Shown: positions 16,105-25,298, counted from the first letter of the stretch. The stretch: DNA of 64,000 nucleotides from Streptomyces sp. NBC_00440 (GCF_036014215.1 NZ_CP107921.1:5525501-5589500); one strand, 5' to 3'. A program made the numbers and translations. Notes: a model not told the origin generated them from the letters alone.

Positions 16105-17838
16105 ATGCGTCATCTGTCCCCACGCACAGCGTCCGTGGCGGCCGCGAGTCTGGTTCTGGCCCTGGGCGCTGCCGCCTGCGCCGGGCCCGATGACGGCGGC
16201 AGCGCCACGTCCGGAGCCCAGGGCAAGCCCCACAAGGGCGGCAGGCTCACCGTCCTCAACAGCCAGCCGCAGACGGACTTCGACCCCGCGCGCCTCTACA
16301 CATCGGGCGGTGGCAACGTCCCCTCGCTGGTGTTCCGTACGCTCACCACCCGCCACCGCGCCAACGGCGCCGACGGTACGAAGGTCGTCCCCGACCTCGC
16401 GACCGACACCGGCAGACCCAGCAAGGACGCCACCGTCTGGACGTACACCCTCAAGAAGGGGCTGCGGTACGAGGACGGCACCCCCATCACGTCCGGCGAC
16501 GTCAAGTACGGCATCGAGCGGTCCTTCGCGGCCGAACTGTCCGGCGGGGCGCCGTACCTGCGCGACTGGCTGATAGGCGGGGCCCAGTACCAGGGCCCGT
16601 ACAAGGCGGGGGCAGACGGGAAGAAGGGCAAGGGCCTCGACTCGATCGTGACGCCCGACGACCGCACCATCGTCTTCCATCTGAACAAGCCCGAGGGCGA
16701 GTTCCCCTATCTGGCGACGCAGACCCAGACGACCCCCGTACCGAAGGCCAAGGACACCGGGACCAAGTACGAGGAGCACCCGCTCTCGTCGGGCCCGTAC
16801 AAGGTCGTCAAGAACGAGAACGACGGTGAGCGGATCACGCTCGCGCGCAACCCCCACTGGTCGGCGAAGACCGACAGCGAGCGCAAGGCCTACCCCGACA
16901 CCATCGACGTCCGCTCCGGACTCGACTCCTCGGTCATCAACCAGCGGCTCGCCAGCTCCCAGGGCGCGGACGCCGCCGCCGTGACCACCGACACCAACCT
17001 CGGCCCGGCCGAACTGGCCAAGGTCACCGGTGACAAGAAGCTCGCCTCGCGGGTCGGCACCGGCCACTTCGGCTACACCAACTACATCGCCTTCAACCCG
17101 GAGGTGAAGCCCTTCGACAACCCGAAGGTGCGCCAGGCGATCTCGTACGCGGTGGACCGCTCGTCGGTGATCAACGCGGCGGGCGGCTCCGCGCTCGCCG
17201 AGCCCGCCACCACCTATCTGCCCGACCAGAAGTCCTTCGGCTACACGCCGTACGACCACTTCCCGGCAGGCGCGACGGGCAACCCGGCCAAGGCGAAGGC
17301 GCTGCTGAAGGAGGCCGGCTACGCCAAGGGGCTGACCGTCACCCTGACGCACTCCAACGCCAAGGACTTCGAGACCAGCCCGGAGATCGCCACCGCCCTC
17401 CAGGAGTCCCTGAAGAAGGCAGGCATCACGGTCAGGCTCCAGGGCCTTGAGGACAACGACTACAAGGACAAGACCAAGAACGCGAAGACCGAGCCGGGCT
17501 TCTTCCTCGCCCACTGGGGCGCCGACTGGCCGTCCGGCGGGCCCTTCCTCGCCCCGATCTTCGACGGCCGCCAGATCGTCAGGGACGGCGCCAACTTCAA
17601 CACCGGCTTCCTGAACGACCCTTCGGTCAACAAGGAGATCGACGCGATCAACAAGCTGACCGACCTGAAGGCGGCGGCCCGGCGCTGGGGCGCGCTCGAC
17701 AAGAAGATCGGTGAACGGGCGCTGACCGTGCCGCTCTTCCACCCGGTCTACAAGCGGCTCTACGGCCAGGACATCAAGAACGTCGTGATCAGCGACTGGA
17801 CCGGTGTGCTCGACATCTCCCAGACAGCGGTCAAGTAA
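16105..17838 (+). CDS. Oligopeptide ABC transporter substrate-binding lipoprotein
   Basis: A 577-residue SBP family 5 (OppA/DppA type) protein. The N-terminal signal MRHLSPRTASVAAASLVLAL leads to a lipidation Cys at residue 25 (GAAAC). Family blocks include the early GGRLTVLNSQPQTDFDPAR, WTYTLKKGLRYEDGTPITSGDVKYGIERSF, HPLSSGPYKV, DNPKVRQAISYAVDR and the C-terminal RWGALDKKIGERALTVPLFHP. It would capture peptides or similar solutes outside the membrane and deliver them to the two permeases encoded next (3-bp gap). Expression is probably set by the leader peptide and attenuator upstream. Confidence 0.92.
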   Translation: MRHLSPRTASVAAASLVLALGAAACAGPDDGGSATSGAQGKPHKGGRLTVLNSQPQTDFDPARLYTSGGGNVPSLVFRTLTTRHRANGADGTKVVPDLATDTGRPSKDATVWTYTLKKGLRYEDGTPITSGDVKYGIERSFAAELSGGAPYLRDWLIGGAQYQGPYKAGADGKKGKGLDSIVTPDDRTIVFHLNKPEGEFPYLATQTQTTPVPKAKDTGTKYEEHPLSSGPYKVVKNENDGERITLARNPHWSAKTDSERKAYPDTIDVRSGLDSSVINQRLASSQGADAAAVTTDTNLGPAELAKVTGDKKLASRVGTGHFGYTNYIAFNPEVKPFDNPKVRQAISYAVDRSSVINAAGGSALAEPATTYLPDQKSFGYTPYDHFPAGATGNPAKAKALLKEAGYAKGLTVTLTHSNAKDFETSPEIATALQESLKKAGITVRLQGLEDNDYKDKTKNAKTEPGFFLAHWGADWPSGGPFLAPIFDGRQIVRDGANFNTGFLNDPSVNKEIDAINKLTDLKAAARRWGALDKKIGERALTVPLFHPVYKRLYGQDIKNVVISDWTGVLDISQTAVK

Positions 17839-17840
17839 CC

Positions 17841-18851
17841 ATGCCCGAAGCCCTGTTGGCCGACGGAGCGGGGGTCGCGGTCGCGGTCCCCGTCTCCGGG
17901 GCCCGTCAGTTCTGGCGGCGGCTGCGCGGACAGCGCGCCGCCACCACCGCGGCGGTCGTCGTCGCCCTGCTCGTCCTGGCCGCGCTCGCCGCGCCGCTGC
18001 TCACCGCCCTGGAGGGCCAGGATCCCAACGTCTACCACCCGGATCTGATCGACTCGGCGCGCGGCGGCGTCCCCGTCGGCCCGCTCGGCGGCATGAGCGC
18101 GGACCACTGGCTCGGCATCGAACCGCAGACCGGCCGCGACCTTTTCGCCCGGCTGGTCTACGGCGCCCGGGTCTCACTCTCCGTCGCCTTCGCCGCGACC
18201 CTCGTCCAGGTGCTGCTCGGCGTCGCCTTCGGGGTCGCGGCGGGACTCGGCAACAAGCTCGTCGACAACGTGCTCAGCCGGATCACCGACGTCGTCGTGG
18301 CGATGCCGCTGATGGTGCTCTCGCTCGCGCTGATGGCGATCGTCCCCGACACCTTCCCGCGTCCGGTGCTGGTCGCACTCGTCATCGGCCTCGTCGCCTG
18401 GGGCGGTACGGCGAAGATCGTCCGGGCCGCGACGCTGAGCCTCAAGTCGCTCGACCATGTCGCGGCGGCCCGGCTCAGCGGCTGGAACCAGTGGCAGATC
18501 GCCCGCCGCGAACTGCTGCCGTCGCTGGCCGCACCCGTCATCACCTACGCCGCGCTGCTCTTCCCCGCCAACATCTCGGCCGAGGCCGCGCTGTCCTTCC
18601 TCGGCGTCGGCGTCCAACCGCCCACCCCGTCCTGGGGACAGATGCTCACATCGGCCGATGTCTGGTACCAGGCCGCGCCGCAGTATCTGCTGCTCCCGGC
18701 CGGGATGCTCTTCCTCACCGTCGTCTCGCTGACGGTGCTCGGCGACGGCGTACGGACCGCACTCGACCCGCGTGCCGCCTCCCGGCTGCGCATCGGTACC
18801 GGACGCAAGCGCGAGACCGGGCGCCGGCAGGAGAAGGGGGCGGTGGCGTGA
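17841..18851 (+). CDS. ABC peptide transporter permease, DppC/OppC type
   Basis: A 336-residue permease with an N-terminal helix (ATTAAVVVALLVLAALAAPLL), the DppC-specific periplasmic loop containing DHWLGIEPQTGRDLFARLVYGARVSL, then the BPD_transp_1 domain with the EAA-type loop DHVAAARLSGWNQWQIARREL and the GVQPPTPSWGQML segment typical of the C-type permease. It begins 2 bp after the SBP stop and overlaps the next gene by 4 bp. The C-terminal tail is basic (RIGTGRKRETGRRQEKG). The C-type permease precedes the B-type, the reverse of the usual Opp order. Confidence 0.92.
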   Translation: MPEALLADGAGVAVAVPVSGARQFWRRLRGQRAATTAAVVVALLVLAALAAPLLTALEGQDPNVYHPDLIDSARGGVPVGPLGGMSADHWLGIEPQTGRDLFARLVYGARVSLSVAFAATLVQVLLGVAFGVAAGLGNKLVDNVLSRITDVVVAMPLMVLSLALMAIVPDTFPRPVLVALVIGLVAWGGTAKIVRAATLSLKSLDHVAAARLSGWNQWQIARRELLPSLAAPVITYAALLFPANISAEAALSFLGVGVQPPTPSWGQMLTSADVWYQAAPQYLLLPAGMLFLTVVSLTVLGDGVRTALDPRAASRLRIGTGRKRETGRRQEKGAVA

Positions 18852-19843
18852 ACATGGCCGGCTTCCTGCTGCGGCGCCTCACCGGCGCCGTGGTCACCCT
18901 CTTCGCGATCTCCGTGATCATCTACGCGGTCTTCTACGTCGCACCGGGCAACGTCGCGCAGATCACCTGCGGTCCGCGCTGCTCACCGGTCCAGGTGCAC
19001 CAGGTCAGCGAGCAACTGCACCTCGGCGACCCGCTGTATGTGCAGTACGGGCACTTCCTCCAGGGCATCTTCGCCGGGCGGGACTTCTCCACCGGCACCT
19101 CGGTGCTGCACTGCAAGGCCCCCTGCCTCGGCCTCTCGTACCGCACCGACCAGCAGGTCACCCAGCTGATCCTCACCAAGCTGCCGGTCACCGCCTCCCT
19201 CACGCTCGGGGCGATGGTGATGTGGCTGATCCTCGGGGTCGGCACCGGGGTGCTCTCCGCCTGGCGGCGCGGGCGGCCCACCGAACGGCTGCTCACCGGA
19301 GTCACCCTGGCCGGTACCGCGACACCCGTCTTCGTCATCGGCCTGGTGCTGATGATCGTGGTGTGCGGGACGCTGGGCTGGCTGCCGTATCCGCAGTACG
19401 TGCCGTTCTCCGACGACCCGCAGCAGTGGGCGTGGAACCTGCTGCTGCCCTGGCTCTCGCTCGCGCTGATCGAGTCCGCCAAGTACGCACGGCTGACCCG
19501 GGCCTCGATGCTGGAGACGCTGGCCGACGACCATGTGCGGACCTTCCGCGCGTACGGGGTCAGCGAGCGCCGCATCATCGCGCGGCACGCGCTGCGCGGG
19601 GCCCTCGCTCCCGTCATCGCGCTCAACGCCAATGACTTCGGTTCGATGTTCGGGGGCGCCGTACTGACCGAGTCGCTCTTCGGTATCCCCGGGATCGGGC
19701 GCGAACTCGTCCACGCCGTCAATGTGGTGGACCTGCCGGTGGTGGTCGGCATGGTGCTGGTCACCGGCTTCTTCGTAGTGCTCGCCAATGCCGCGGCGGA
19801 CGTGCTGTACGCGGTGGCCGACCGACGGGTGGTCCTGTCATGA
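18848..19843 (+). CDS. ABC peptide transporter permease, DppB/OppB type
   Basis: A 331-residue permease starting GTG 18848, which overlaps the previous stop (GTGA) and has AAGGGGG 7 nt upstream; ATG 18854 is an in-frame alternative. FLLRRLTGAVVTLFAISVIIY is the canonical first helix of DppB proteins. TRASMLETLADDHVRTFRAYGVSERRI is the EAA loop that docks on the ATPase, and LFGIPGIGREL is a B-type hallmark. An unusual Cys-bearing periplasmic loop (ITCGPRCSPVQ ... LHCKAPCLGLSY) contains four cysteines that could form disulfides. Confidence 0.92.
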   Translation: MNMAGFLLRRLTGAVVTLFAISVIIYAVFYVAPGNVAQITCGPRCSPVQVHQVSEQLHLGDPLYVQYGHFLQGIFAGRDFSTGTSVLHCKAPCLGLSYRTDQQVTQLILTKLPVTASLTLGAMVMWLILGVGTGVLSAWRRGRPTERLLTGVTLAGTATPVFVIGLVLMIVVCGTLGWLPYPQYVPFSDDPQQWAWNLLLPWLSLALIESAKYARLTRASMLETLADDHVRTFRAYGVSERRIIARHALRGALAPVIALNANDFGSMFGGAVLTESLFGIPGIGRELVHAVNVVDLPVVVGMVLVTGFFVVLANAAADVLYAVADRRVVLS

Positions 19844-21573
19844 GGGGTCCGGTCATGAAGGGGCCTGCCGTGAATGGTTCTGCCGTGGATGGTTCTGTCT
19901 CCCGGCCTGTCACGAGTCTGGTCGATGTCAGGGACCTCTCGGTCACCTTCGACGGGTCCGTACGGGCCGTCGACGGACTGTCGTTCACGCTGGAGGCGGG
20001 CGGCGCGCTCGGCGTCGTCGGCGAGTCCGGCTCCGGCAAGAGCGCGTCCGCGTACGCCCTGCTCGGGCTGCACCGGGGGAGCGGCGCGCAGGTCACCGGG
20101 TCGGTGACGGTGGCCGGGGTGGATGTGCAGAACGCGTCCGAACCGGAGTTGCGCGGGCTGCGCGGCGGGAAGGCCGCGATGGTCTTCCAGGACCCGCTGT
20201 CCTCGCTGGACCCCTACTACGCGATCGGCGACCAGATCGCCGAGGTGTACCGGGTCCAGGTGAAGACCTCACGCCGGGCCGCCCGTGCGCGGGCGGTCGA
20301 GGTGCTCGACCGGGTGGGCATCCCGGACGCCGCCCGGCGCGCCAGGTCGCGCCCGCACGAGTTCAGCGGCGGGATGCGCCAGCGGGCACTGATCGCGATG
20401 GCGCTGGCCTGCGAGCCGCAGCTGCTGATCGCGGACGAGCCGACGACCGCGCTGGATGTCACCGTGCAGGCGCAGATCCTCGATCTGCTGCACGGGCTGC
20501 GGCACGAGACGGGGATGGGGCTGCTGCTTGTCACCCATGACGTGGGGGTCGCGGCGGAGTCGGTCGACGAGGTGCTGGTGATGAAGGAGGGGCGGGCGGT
20601 CGAGCGCGGTCCGGTGGCCGGGGTACTGGGATCACCGCGCGAGCCGTACACCCGGGCGCTGCTGGCCGCGGTGCCACGGGTGGAGGCTCATCGGCCGGTG
20701 CACGTACCGCGCGTGGAGGATCGGCGTGCGGAGGGCGGGGAGGTTCGGCGTACGGAGACACCGCGGACGGGTGGTCCGGAGCGGGTGGCCCCCGGAGCCG
20801 GGGACGCCCCGCTGGTCGAAGCCGTGGACCTGCGGCGGGTGTTCGGCCGTGGCAGGTCCGCGCTCGCGGCGGTCGACGGGGTGTCCCTCGCCGTCCACCG
20901 CGGCGAGACCCTGGGCATCGTCGGCGAGAGCGGCAGCGGCAAGACCACACTCGGACGGATGCTCGTCGGGCTGCTCGATCCCACGTCGGGGCGCCTGCAC
21001 CGCGCCGGCCGGGTGCAGATGGTCTTCCAGGACCCGGTGGCCTCGCTCAACCCCCGCCGCTCGATCGGCGAATCGGTCGCGGACCCGCTGCGGGCGCGCG
21101 GCGACCGGGACGAGACGCTGATCCGGGACCGGGTCCGCGATCTGCTGGGCCGGGTCGGTCTGGACGCGGCCCAGTACGACCGCTATCCGCACGAGTTCAG
21201 CGGCGGCCAGCGCCAGCGGGTCGGGATCGCGCGGGCGCTCGCCGCCGAGCCGGAGCTGATCGTCTGCGACGAGGCGGTCTCCGCGCTCGATGTGACGACC
21301 CAGGCCCAGGTCACCGCCCTGCTCGCCGAGTTGCAGCGGGAGCTGGGGCTCGCCCTGGTCTTCGTCGCGCACGACCTCGCGGTGGTACGGCAGGTCAGCG
21401 ACCGGGTCGCCGTGATGCGGCGGGGCCGGATCGTCGAGGAGGGCGATGTGGACACCGTGTACGGCGCCCCGCAGGACCCGTACACCAAGCAGCTGCTGGC
21501 CGCGGTCCCCACGCTCGACCCGGTGCTCGCCGCGGTGCGCCGCGCGGCCCGTACGGAGCTGGTGGTGCCCTGA
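19840..21573 (+). CDS. ABC peptide transporter ATPase, DppD-DppF fusion
   Basis: A 577-residue protein with two complete ABC ATPase domains, equivalent to fused OppD and OppF. Domain 1 (about 30-280) has GESGSGKS, the FSGGMRQR signature and LLIADEPTTALD. Domain 2 (about 325-570) has GESGSGKT, the FSGGQRQR signature and LIVCDEAVSALD. Each is followed by the peptide-family tail (SPREPYTRALLAAVP, PQDPYTKQLLAAVP). A poorly conserved Arg/Glu/Gly-rich linker joins them. The ATG overlaps the permease stop (ATGA). This completes a four-gene importer for peptides or similar solutes. Confidence 0.93.
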   Translation: MRGPVMKGPAVNGSAVDGSVSRPVTSLVDVRDLSVTFDGSVRAVDGLSFTLEAGGALGVVGESGSGKSASAYALLGLHRGSGAQVTGSVTVAGVDVQNASEPELRGLRGGKAAMVFQDPLSSLDPYYAIGDQIAEVYRVQVKTSRRAARARAVEVLDRVGIPDAARRARSRPHEFSGGMRQRALIAMALACEPQLLIADEPTTALDVTVQAQILDLLHGLRHETGMGLLLVTHDVGVAAESVDEVLVMKEGRAVERGPVAGVLGSPREPYTRALLAAVPRVEAHRPVHVPRVEDRRAEGGEVRRTETPRTGGPERVAPGAGDAPLVEAVDLRRVFGRGRSALAAVDGVSLAVHRGETLGIVGESGSGKTTLGRMLVGLLDPTSGRLHRAGRVQMVFQDPVASLNPRRSIGESVADPLRARGDRDETLIRDRVRDLLGRVGLDAAQYDRYPHEFSGGQRQRVGIARALAAEPELIVCDEAVSALDVTTQAQVTALLAELQRELGLALVFVAHDLAVVRQVSDRVAVMRRGRIVEEGDVDTVYGAPQDPYTKQLLAAVPTLDPVLAAVRRAARTELVVP

Positions 21574-21668
21574 CGGGGCTGACGGGGCCGACCCCCGGGT
21601 GACCGAGAGGCACCGTAGCGCCACAGAACGCTACCAGGGGGAGAAAGTTACGACGGTTCACCCCTTCT

Positions 21669-21702
21669 GGTGGCGCGATGGACAACCGTCCATCGCGCCA
21701 CC
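21669..21702 (+). terminator. Hairpin terminator after the ABC operon
   Basis: A perfect 15-bp stem, 21669-21683 with 21688-21702, and an AACC loop, 95 bp after the ATPase stop. A smaller inverted repeat GTAGCG/CGCTAC lies just upstream near 21614-21632. It could alternatively be an operator for the next operon. Confidence 0.65.
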
Positions 21703-21782
21703 TCTCTGTCCGCTTACGGTCGTCCCGCTGCGAGTCGCCGTCACCAACGGTGGCTGCCTGAAGGGAGACCGGGGGTGTGCTC

Positions 21783-23564
21783 ATGCGGACAGGACTGCTT
21801 ACGGACGGTGGTTATCCGTATGCGACAGGTGAGTCACGGCTCTGGTGCGACCGGCTGGTGCGCGGTCTTGAGCAGCACGAGTTCGATGTCTACGCCCTGA
21901 GCCGCAGCGCACACCAGGAGGCGGCCGGACGGGTCGAACTCCCGCCCCAGGTAAGGCGGGTGCGCACCGCCCCGCTGTGGACGGAGCCCGTGGCGGGCCG
22001 CCCCTACGGGCGCCGCGACCGGCGCCGCTTCGCCGGACACTTCGGCGAACTGGCGGCCGCCGTCTGCGGCGGAGGACCTGACTTCGCGGCCGGACTCTAC
22101 GGCCTGGCCGAACTGGCCAGGGAGCGCGGCGGGCTGCACACGGCGCTCCGCTCCGAGACCGCCCTGCGCACCCTGGAGTCCGCCTGCCGTGCGCCCGGGG
22201 CCAACCGCACCGTGCAGGCCGCCGGGGTCCCCGACCACCTCGCCTTCGCCGGCCTCGTCGAACGCGCGCTGCGGCCGCTCTCCCTCGACTGGTACACCGA
22301 GGACGGCCTGGGGGCGGTGGACCTCTGCCATGCCACGGCGGGCGGCACCGCCGCGCTGCCGGGGCTGCTGGCCAAACGCTTCTTCGGGGTGCCGCTGCTG
22401 GTCACCGAGTACGGGGTCCAGCTCCGCTCGCACTTCCTCGCGGGCGGCGACCGGAGCGCGCCGGTACGGGCGCTGCTCGCCTCCTTCCACCGCGCCCTCG
22501 CCGCCGAGGTCTACGGACAGGCCGCGGTGATCACGCCGGGCAACACGCACGCCCGCCGCTGGCAGGAGAAGTGCGGCGCCGACCCCGCGAAGCTGCGCAC
22601 GGTCTATCCCGGCATGGAGGCCGCACGCTTCGCCGCCGTGGGGGACGGCACGGACGCGGGCGACCCGGCGACCCTCGTCTGGGTCGGGCGCATCGAACCG
22701 GCCAAGGATCTGATCTCGCTGCTGCACGCCTTCGCCGAGGTGCGCAGGGAGGAACCGGGCGCGGTGCTGCGGATCGTCGGAGCCCCCGCCGAAGGCCCCG
22801 AGGGCGCGGCCTATCTCGCCCACTGCCGGGCGCTGGCCGCGCAGTTGTTCCCCGACGAGGCGGCCGGCGCGCACGCCGTCGGCTCCAACCCGGTCGCCTT
22901 CGACGAGATCGGCGGCCCGGAGACCCCCGAACTGGCCGACGCCTATGCGGGGGGCGCGGTCGTCGTGCTCTCCAGCGTGGTGGAGGGGTTCCCGGTGAGT
23001 CTGGTGGAAGCGATGTTCTGCGGCCGGGCGACGGTCTCCACCGATGTCGGCGCCGTGGTCGAAGTCATCGGCGGTACGGGGCTCGTGGTGCCGCCGCGCA
23101 ATCCCCGGGCCCTGGCCGACGCCTGTCTCGCACTGCTGCGCGACCCCGCGCGCCGGGAGCGGCTGGGGGCTGCGGCGCGTGCGCGGGCGCTCGAACTGTT
23201 CACGGTCGAGCAGAACCTCGCGGCATTTCACGGCATTTACCTCGACCTGATCTCGCACTGCCCGGTCCGGCGTGCGCCGGAGCACGACACCGGGGAGCCC
23301 AGGCCGTTCGCGTATCCGGCGGAATCGCATGTGCCGGGGAACTGGGCGGCGGGGGGCGGAGGCGCCGCCCGTACCCCGAGCTGGGCGGAGCCGGAGTCGG
23401 CGGGTGCGGGGGTGAGCTCTGGCGCCGGAGCTGCCGGTGGCGGGGCAGGCGCCGTGCCGGATGCTGCGCAGGCCGGTGCCGTGCCCAGTGTTGTGCGGGC
23501 CGGTGCCGTGCCGGTGTCGCGGGCTGCCGGTACGGCGGCCGCGACGGGGGAGGTGCGCCGGTGA
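21783..23564 (+). CDS. GT4 glycosyltransferase with N-terminal DUF3492 (PelF-like)
   Basis: A 593-residue protein. The N-terminal half starts MRTGLLTDGGYPYATGESRLWCDRLV, the DUF3492 signature seen in PelF-type glycosyltransferases. The C-terminal GT-B domain has VWVGRIEPAKDLISLLHAF, LSSVVEGFPVSLVEAMFCGR (the GT4 E-x7-E region) and TDVGAVVEVIGGTGLVVPP. The last roughly 85 residues are low-complexity Gly/Ala/Val with repeated AGAVP. It likely transfers a nucleotide-activated hexose or hexosamine to a growing exopolysaccharide. ATG 21783 is preferred over GTG 21777 by family start. It is the first gene of the putative polysaccharide operon. Confidence 0.85.
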   Translation: MRTGLLTDGGYPYATGESRLWCDRLVRGLEQHEFDVYALSRSAHQEAAGRVELPPQVRRVRTAPLWTEPVAGRPYGRRDRRRFAGHFGELAAAVCGGGPDFAAGLYGLAELARERGGLHTALRSETALRTLESACRAPGANRTVQAAGVPDHLAFAGLVERALRPLSLDWYTEDGLGAVDLCHATAGGTAALPGLLAKRFFGVPLLVTEYGVQLRSHFLAGGDRSAPVRALLASFHRALAAEVYGQAAVITPGNTHARRWQEKCGADPAKLRTVYPGMEAARFAAVGDGTDAGDPATLVWVGRIEPAKDLISLLHAFAEVRREEPGAVLRIVGAPAEGPEGAAYLAHCRALAAQLFPDEAAGAHAVGSNPVAFDEIGGPETPELADAYAGGAVVVLSSVVEGFPVSLVEAMFCGRATVSTDVGAVVEVIGGTGLVVPPRNPRALADACLALLRDPARRERLGAAARARALELFTVEQNLAAFHGIYLDLISHCPVRRAPEHDTGEPRPFAYPAESHVPGNWAAGGGGAARTPSWAEPESAGAGVSSGAGAAGGGAGAVPDAAQAGAVPSVVRAGAVPVSRAAGTAAATGEVRR

Positions 23565-23971
23565 GCCGGGGCCGGACGGTGTCGGCAGCCGCGTCCCGGT
23601 GGAGTCCGGGCGGTGCCCGGGGCGAGAGCGCGAGCGCGCGGGCGTACGCCGGGGCACGGATGGCTGCTGCGGCACCGTCGGAGCCGATCCCCAGCTGCCC
23701 TGCCCGCCTCGCCCGCCCTGCCCGCCGCTCCGGCGCACGCTCCGGCTCGGGTTCAGCCCCGGGTACGCACCCCGGCACGGGCGCGGTCCCGCAACCCCCG
23801 TTCGCCGTTCCCGGGCCCTCTGCCCCCTTTGGCCGCTCGGGCCCCTCCGGCCCCTCCGGCCCCTCTGACCCCTCCGGCCCCGGACCCCGGCCCGCCGCCC
23901 GTGTTCACACCGGCCCCGTTCTCCGTCTCCGGCCCCCACTCACCTGCCAGCGCCGAGAGGTCGCCGTATGA
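23561..23971 (+). CDS. Low-complexity Ser/Pro/Gly-rich ORF of unknown function
   Basis: A 136-codon frame that starts with GTG overlapping the glycosyltransferase stop (GTGA) and ends with TGA overlapping the next ATG (ATGA). It fills exactly what would otherwise be a 400-bp gap inside a tight operon. The product begins VSRGRTVSAAASRWSPGG and has a repetitive stretch of GPSGPS units. There is no known domain, signal peptide or membrane segment. Third codon positions look G+C-rich, as in a real gene, but the region is compositionally biased in every frame. It may be a degraded or rapidly evolving gene, or a spacer. Confidence 0.4.
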   Translation: MSRGRTVSAAASRWSPGGARGESASARAYAGARMAAAAPSEPIPSCPARLARPARRSGARSGSGSAPGTHPGTGAVPQPPFAVPGPSAPFGRSGPSGPSGPSDPSGPGPRPAARVHTGPVLRLRPPLTCQRREVAV

Positions 23972-25113
23972 GCACCCCCCGTACCAACGAGCCCCAGCCT
24001 CTCGACGGGCCGCGGCCGCCCGTCGCTGCCGACGCCTGGGACGACCGCTCCGAAGCCGTGCTCGGCGAAGCCGCCGGGCTGCCGGGATCCCCGGTGCGCA
24101 AAGGCGTACGCGGCCCAGCCGACCCCGTACGGGCGCTGATGCACCGCCACCGCGAACTGTGCGAGCGGGCCGTCGACCCGCTGGAGATCGCCGCAGGTCT
24201 TGAGGCGCACGGGATCACCGACCGGACGGCCGCCCGCTTCCGGCACCGGGACGTCTTCTCGCTCGCCGACGAGCTGTACGCCAGGGTCCCCCGGGGTGCG
24301 GAGGCCGACGGCGCCGAACCGGCGCGCACTCCGCCCGCCGTTCCGCGCGCCCCCTTCGACGGACTGCTGCCCGGCGCCTGCGCCGTCGCGACGGCCGTCG
24401 GCGCCGGACTGACCCAGGGCGGCGGCAGGCTCGCGGCCACAGCGGCCGGGGCAGCCCTCACCGGACTCGCCCTCGCGATCACCCTGCGCCGGGGCCCGCT
24501 GCGTGCCAGGGGGCGCACGGTGCCGGCCGCGCGCCTGTACGTCTGCTGGCTGATCGGCTACGCGCTCTGCGGGGACGGGCTCCTCGACCAGTTCGTGCGG
24601 GGCGGCCCCGACGGCCCGTGGCCGCTGTCCGGGATCGCCGTCGTGGGTCTCGCCGTGGCCGTCGCACCCGCCGCCTGGTGTGTCCGGCTCTTCGCGCAAC
24701 TGGCCGGGCGGAAGCTCGCGGCCAGCCGCGGGACCGCGGAGTTCGCGGCGCACACCAGGCCGCTCGTGGTCGCCGTCACCCTGCTGTACGCGGCGGTGCC
24801 CGCGGCCCTGCTGTTCGTCCCCGGCTTCAGCCCGGGAGCGGCGGCCCTCGCCGTCCTGCTCCTCCTCTCCCGGCTGCTCACCGTCCACGGCCTCCCCGCC
24901 GTCGCGGCCGCCGCGCTCGCCTCCGCCTGCACGGGAGAGGCGCTCGCCCTGGCGTCCGTCCTCATCGGCCGCCTCCCCGGCTGCCGCTTCGTCGCCGCGC
25001 CCGTCGACGCACTGGGCGCGGCGGCCGTATCCGCCGTCGTCTGCGGAGTGGCGGCACTCGCCCTGCTGGCGCACGCCACCGCCGCACTCTCCCGCGCCTC
25101 GGCGCACACCTGA
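23968..25113 (+). CDS. Polytopic membrane protein of the polysaccharide operon
   Basis: A 381-residue protein with about 120 N-terminal soluble residues (MSTPRTNEPQPLDGPRP onward, including RALMHRHRELCERAVDPLEIAAGLEAHG and RFRHRDVFSLADELYARV) and then roughly eight to nine hydrophobic helices to the C terminus. I recognise no family. The N-terminal region is helical and conserved-looking, so it may be a cytosolic docking domain. By position between a PelF-like glycosyltransferase and a sugar epimerase it could export or polymerise a polysaccharide, but it has no clear Wzx, Wzy or PelG signature. Confidence 0.7.
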   Translation: MSTPRTNEPQPLDGPRPPVAADAWDDRSEAVLGEAAGLPGSPVRKGVRGPADPVRALMHRHRELCERAVDPLEIAAGLEAHGITDRTAARFRHRDVFSLADELYARVPRGAEADGAEPARTPPAVPRAPFDGLLPGACAVATAVGAGLTQGGGRLAATAAGAALTGLALAITLRRGPLRARGRTVPAARLYVCWLIGYALCGDGLLDQFVRGGPDGPWPLSGIAVVGLAVAVAPAAWCVRLFAQLAGRKLAASRGTAEFAAHTRPLVVAVTLLYAAVPAALLFVPGFSPGAAALAVLLLLSRLLTVHGLPAVAAAALASACTGEALALASVLIGRLPGCRFVAAPVDALGAAAVSAVVCGVAALALLAHATAALSRASAHT

Positions 25114-25241
25114 AGCGGCGGACCTGAAGCGGCACACCTGAAGCGGCGGCCGGCCACTCGCCGGACCGCCGCCCCCGAAACTCCCGCGGAGCCGACGCCG
25201 CGGGCCGACCACCCCGTAACACCTCAGAAGGAGAACGAAAA

Positions 25242-25298
25242 ATGAGCCCCGACCTTCCAGCACCGTCCCGTCGGTACCGAGAGGCGGCCGCGCGATGA
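25242..25298 (+). CDS. 18-aa ORF translationally coupled to the epimerase gene
   Basis: ATG 25242 has an ideal ribosome site (AAGGAG, 8 nt spacing, A-rich). The 18-codon frame encodes MSPDLPAPSRRYREAAAR and ends at TGA 25296-25298, which overlaps the epimerase ATG 25295. The epimerase has no good site of its own apart from GAGAGGCGG inside this ORF. The short frame may therefore serve to load ribosomes for coupled translation, or be a genuine micropeptide. Confidence 0.5.
   Translation: MSPDLPAPSRRYREAAAR

Noticed and set aside
16105..21573. Nickel- or sugar-import function for the four-gene ABC operon
   Set aside because: The binding protein is family 5 with OppA/DppA blocks and both ATPases carry the peptide-family C-terminal tail, so peptide-type import is the better call.
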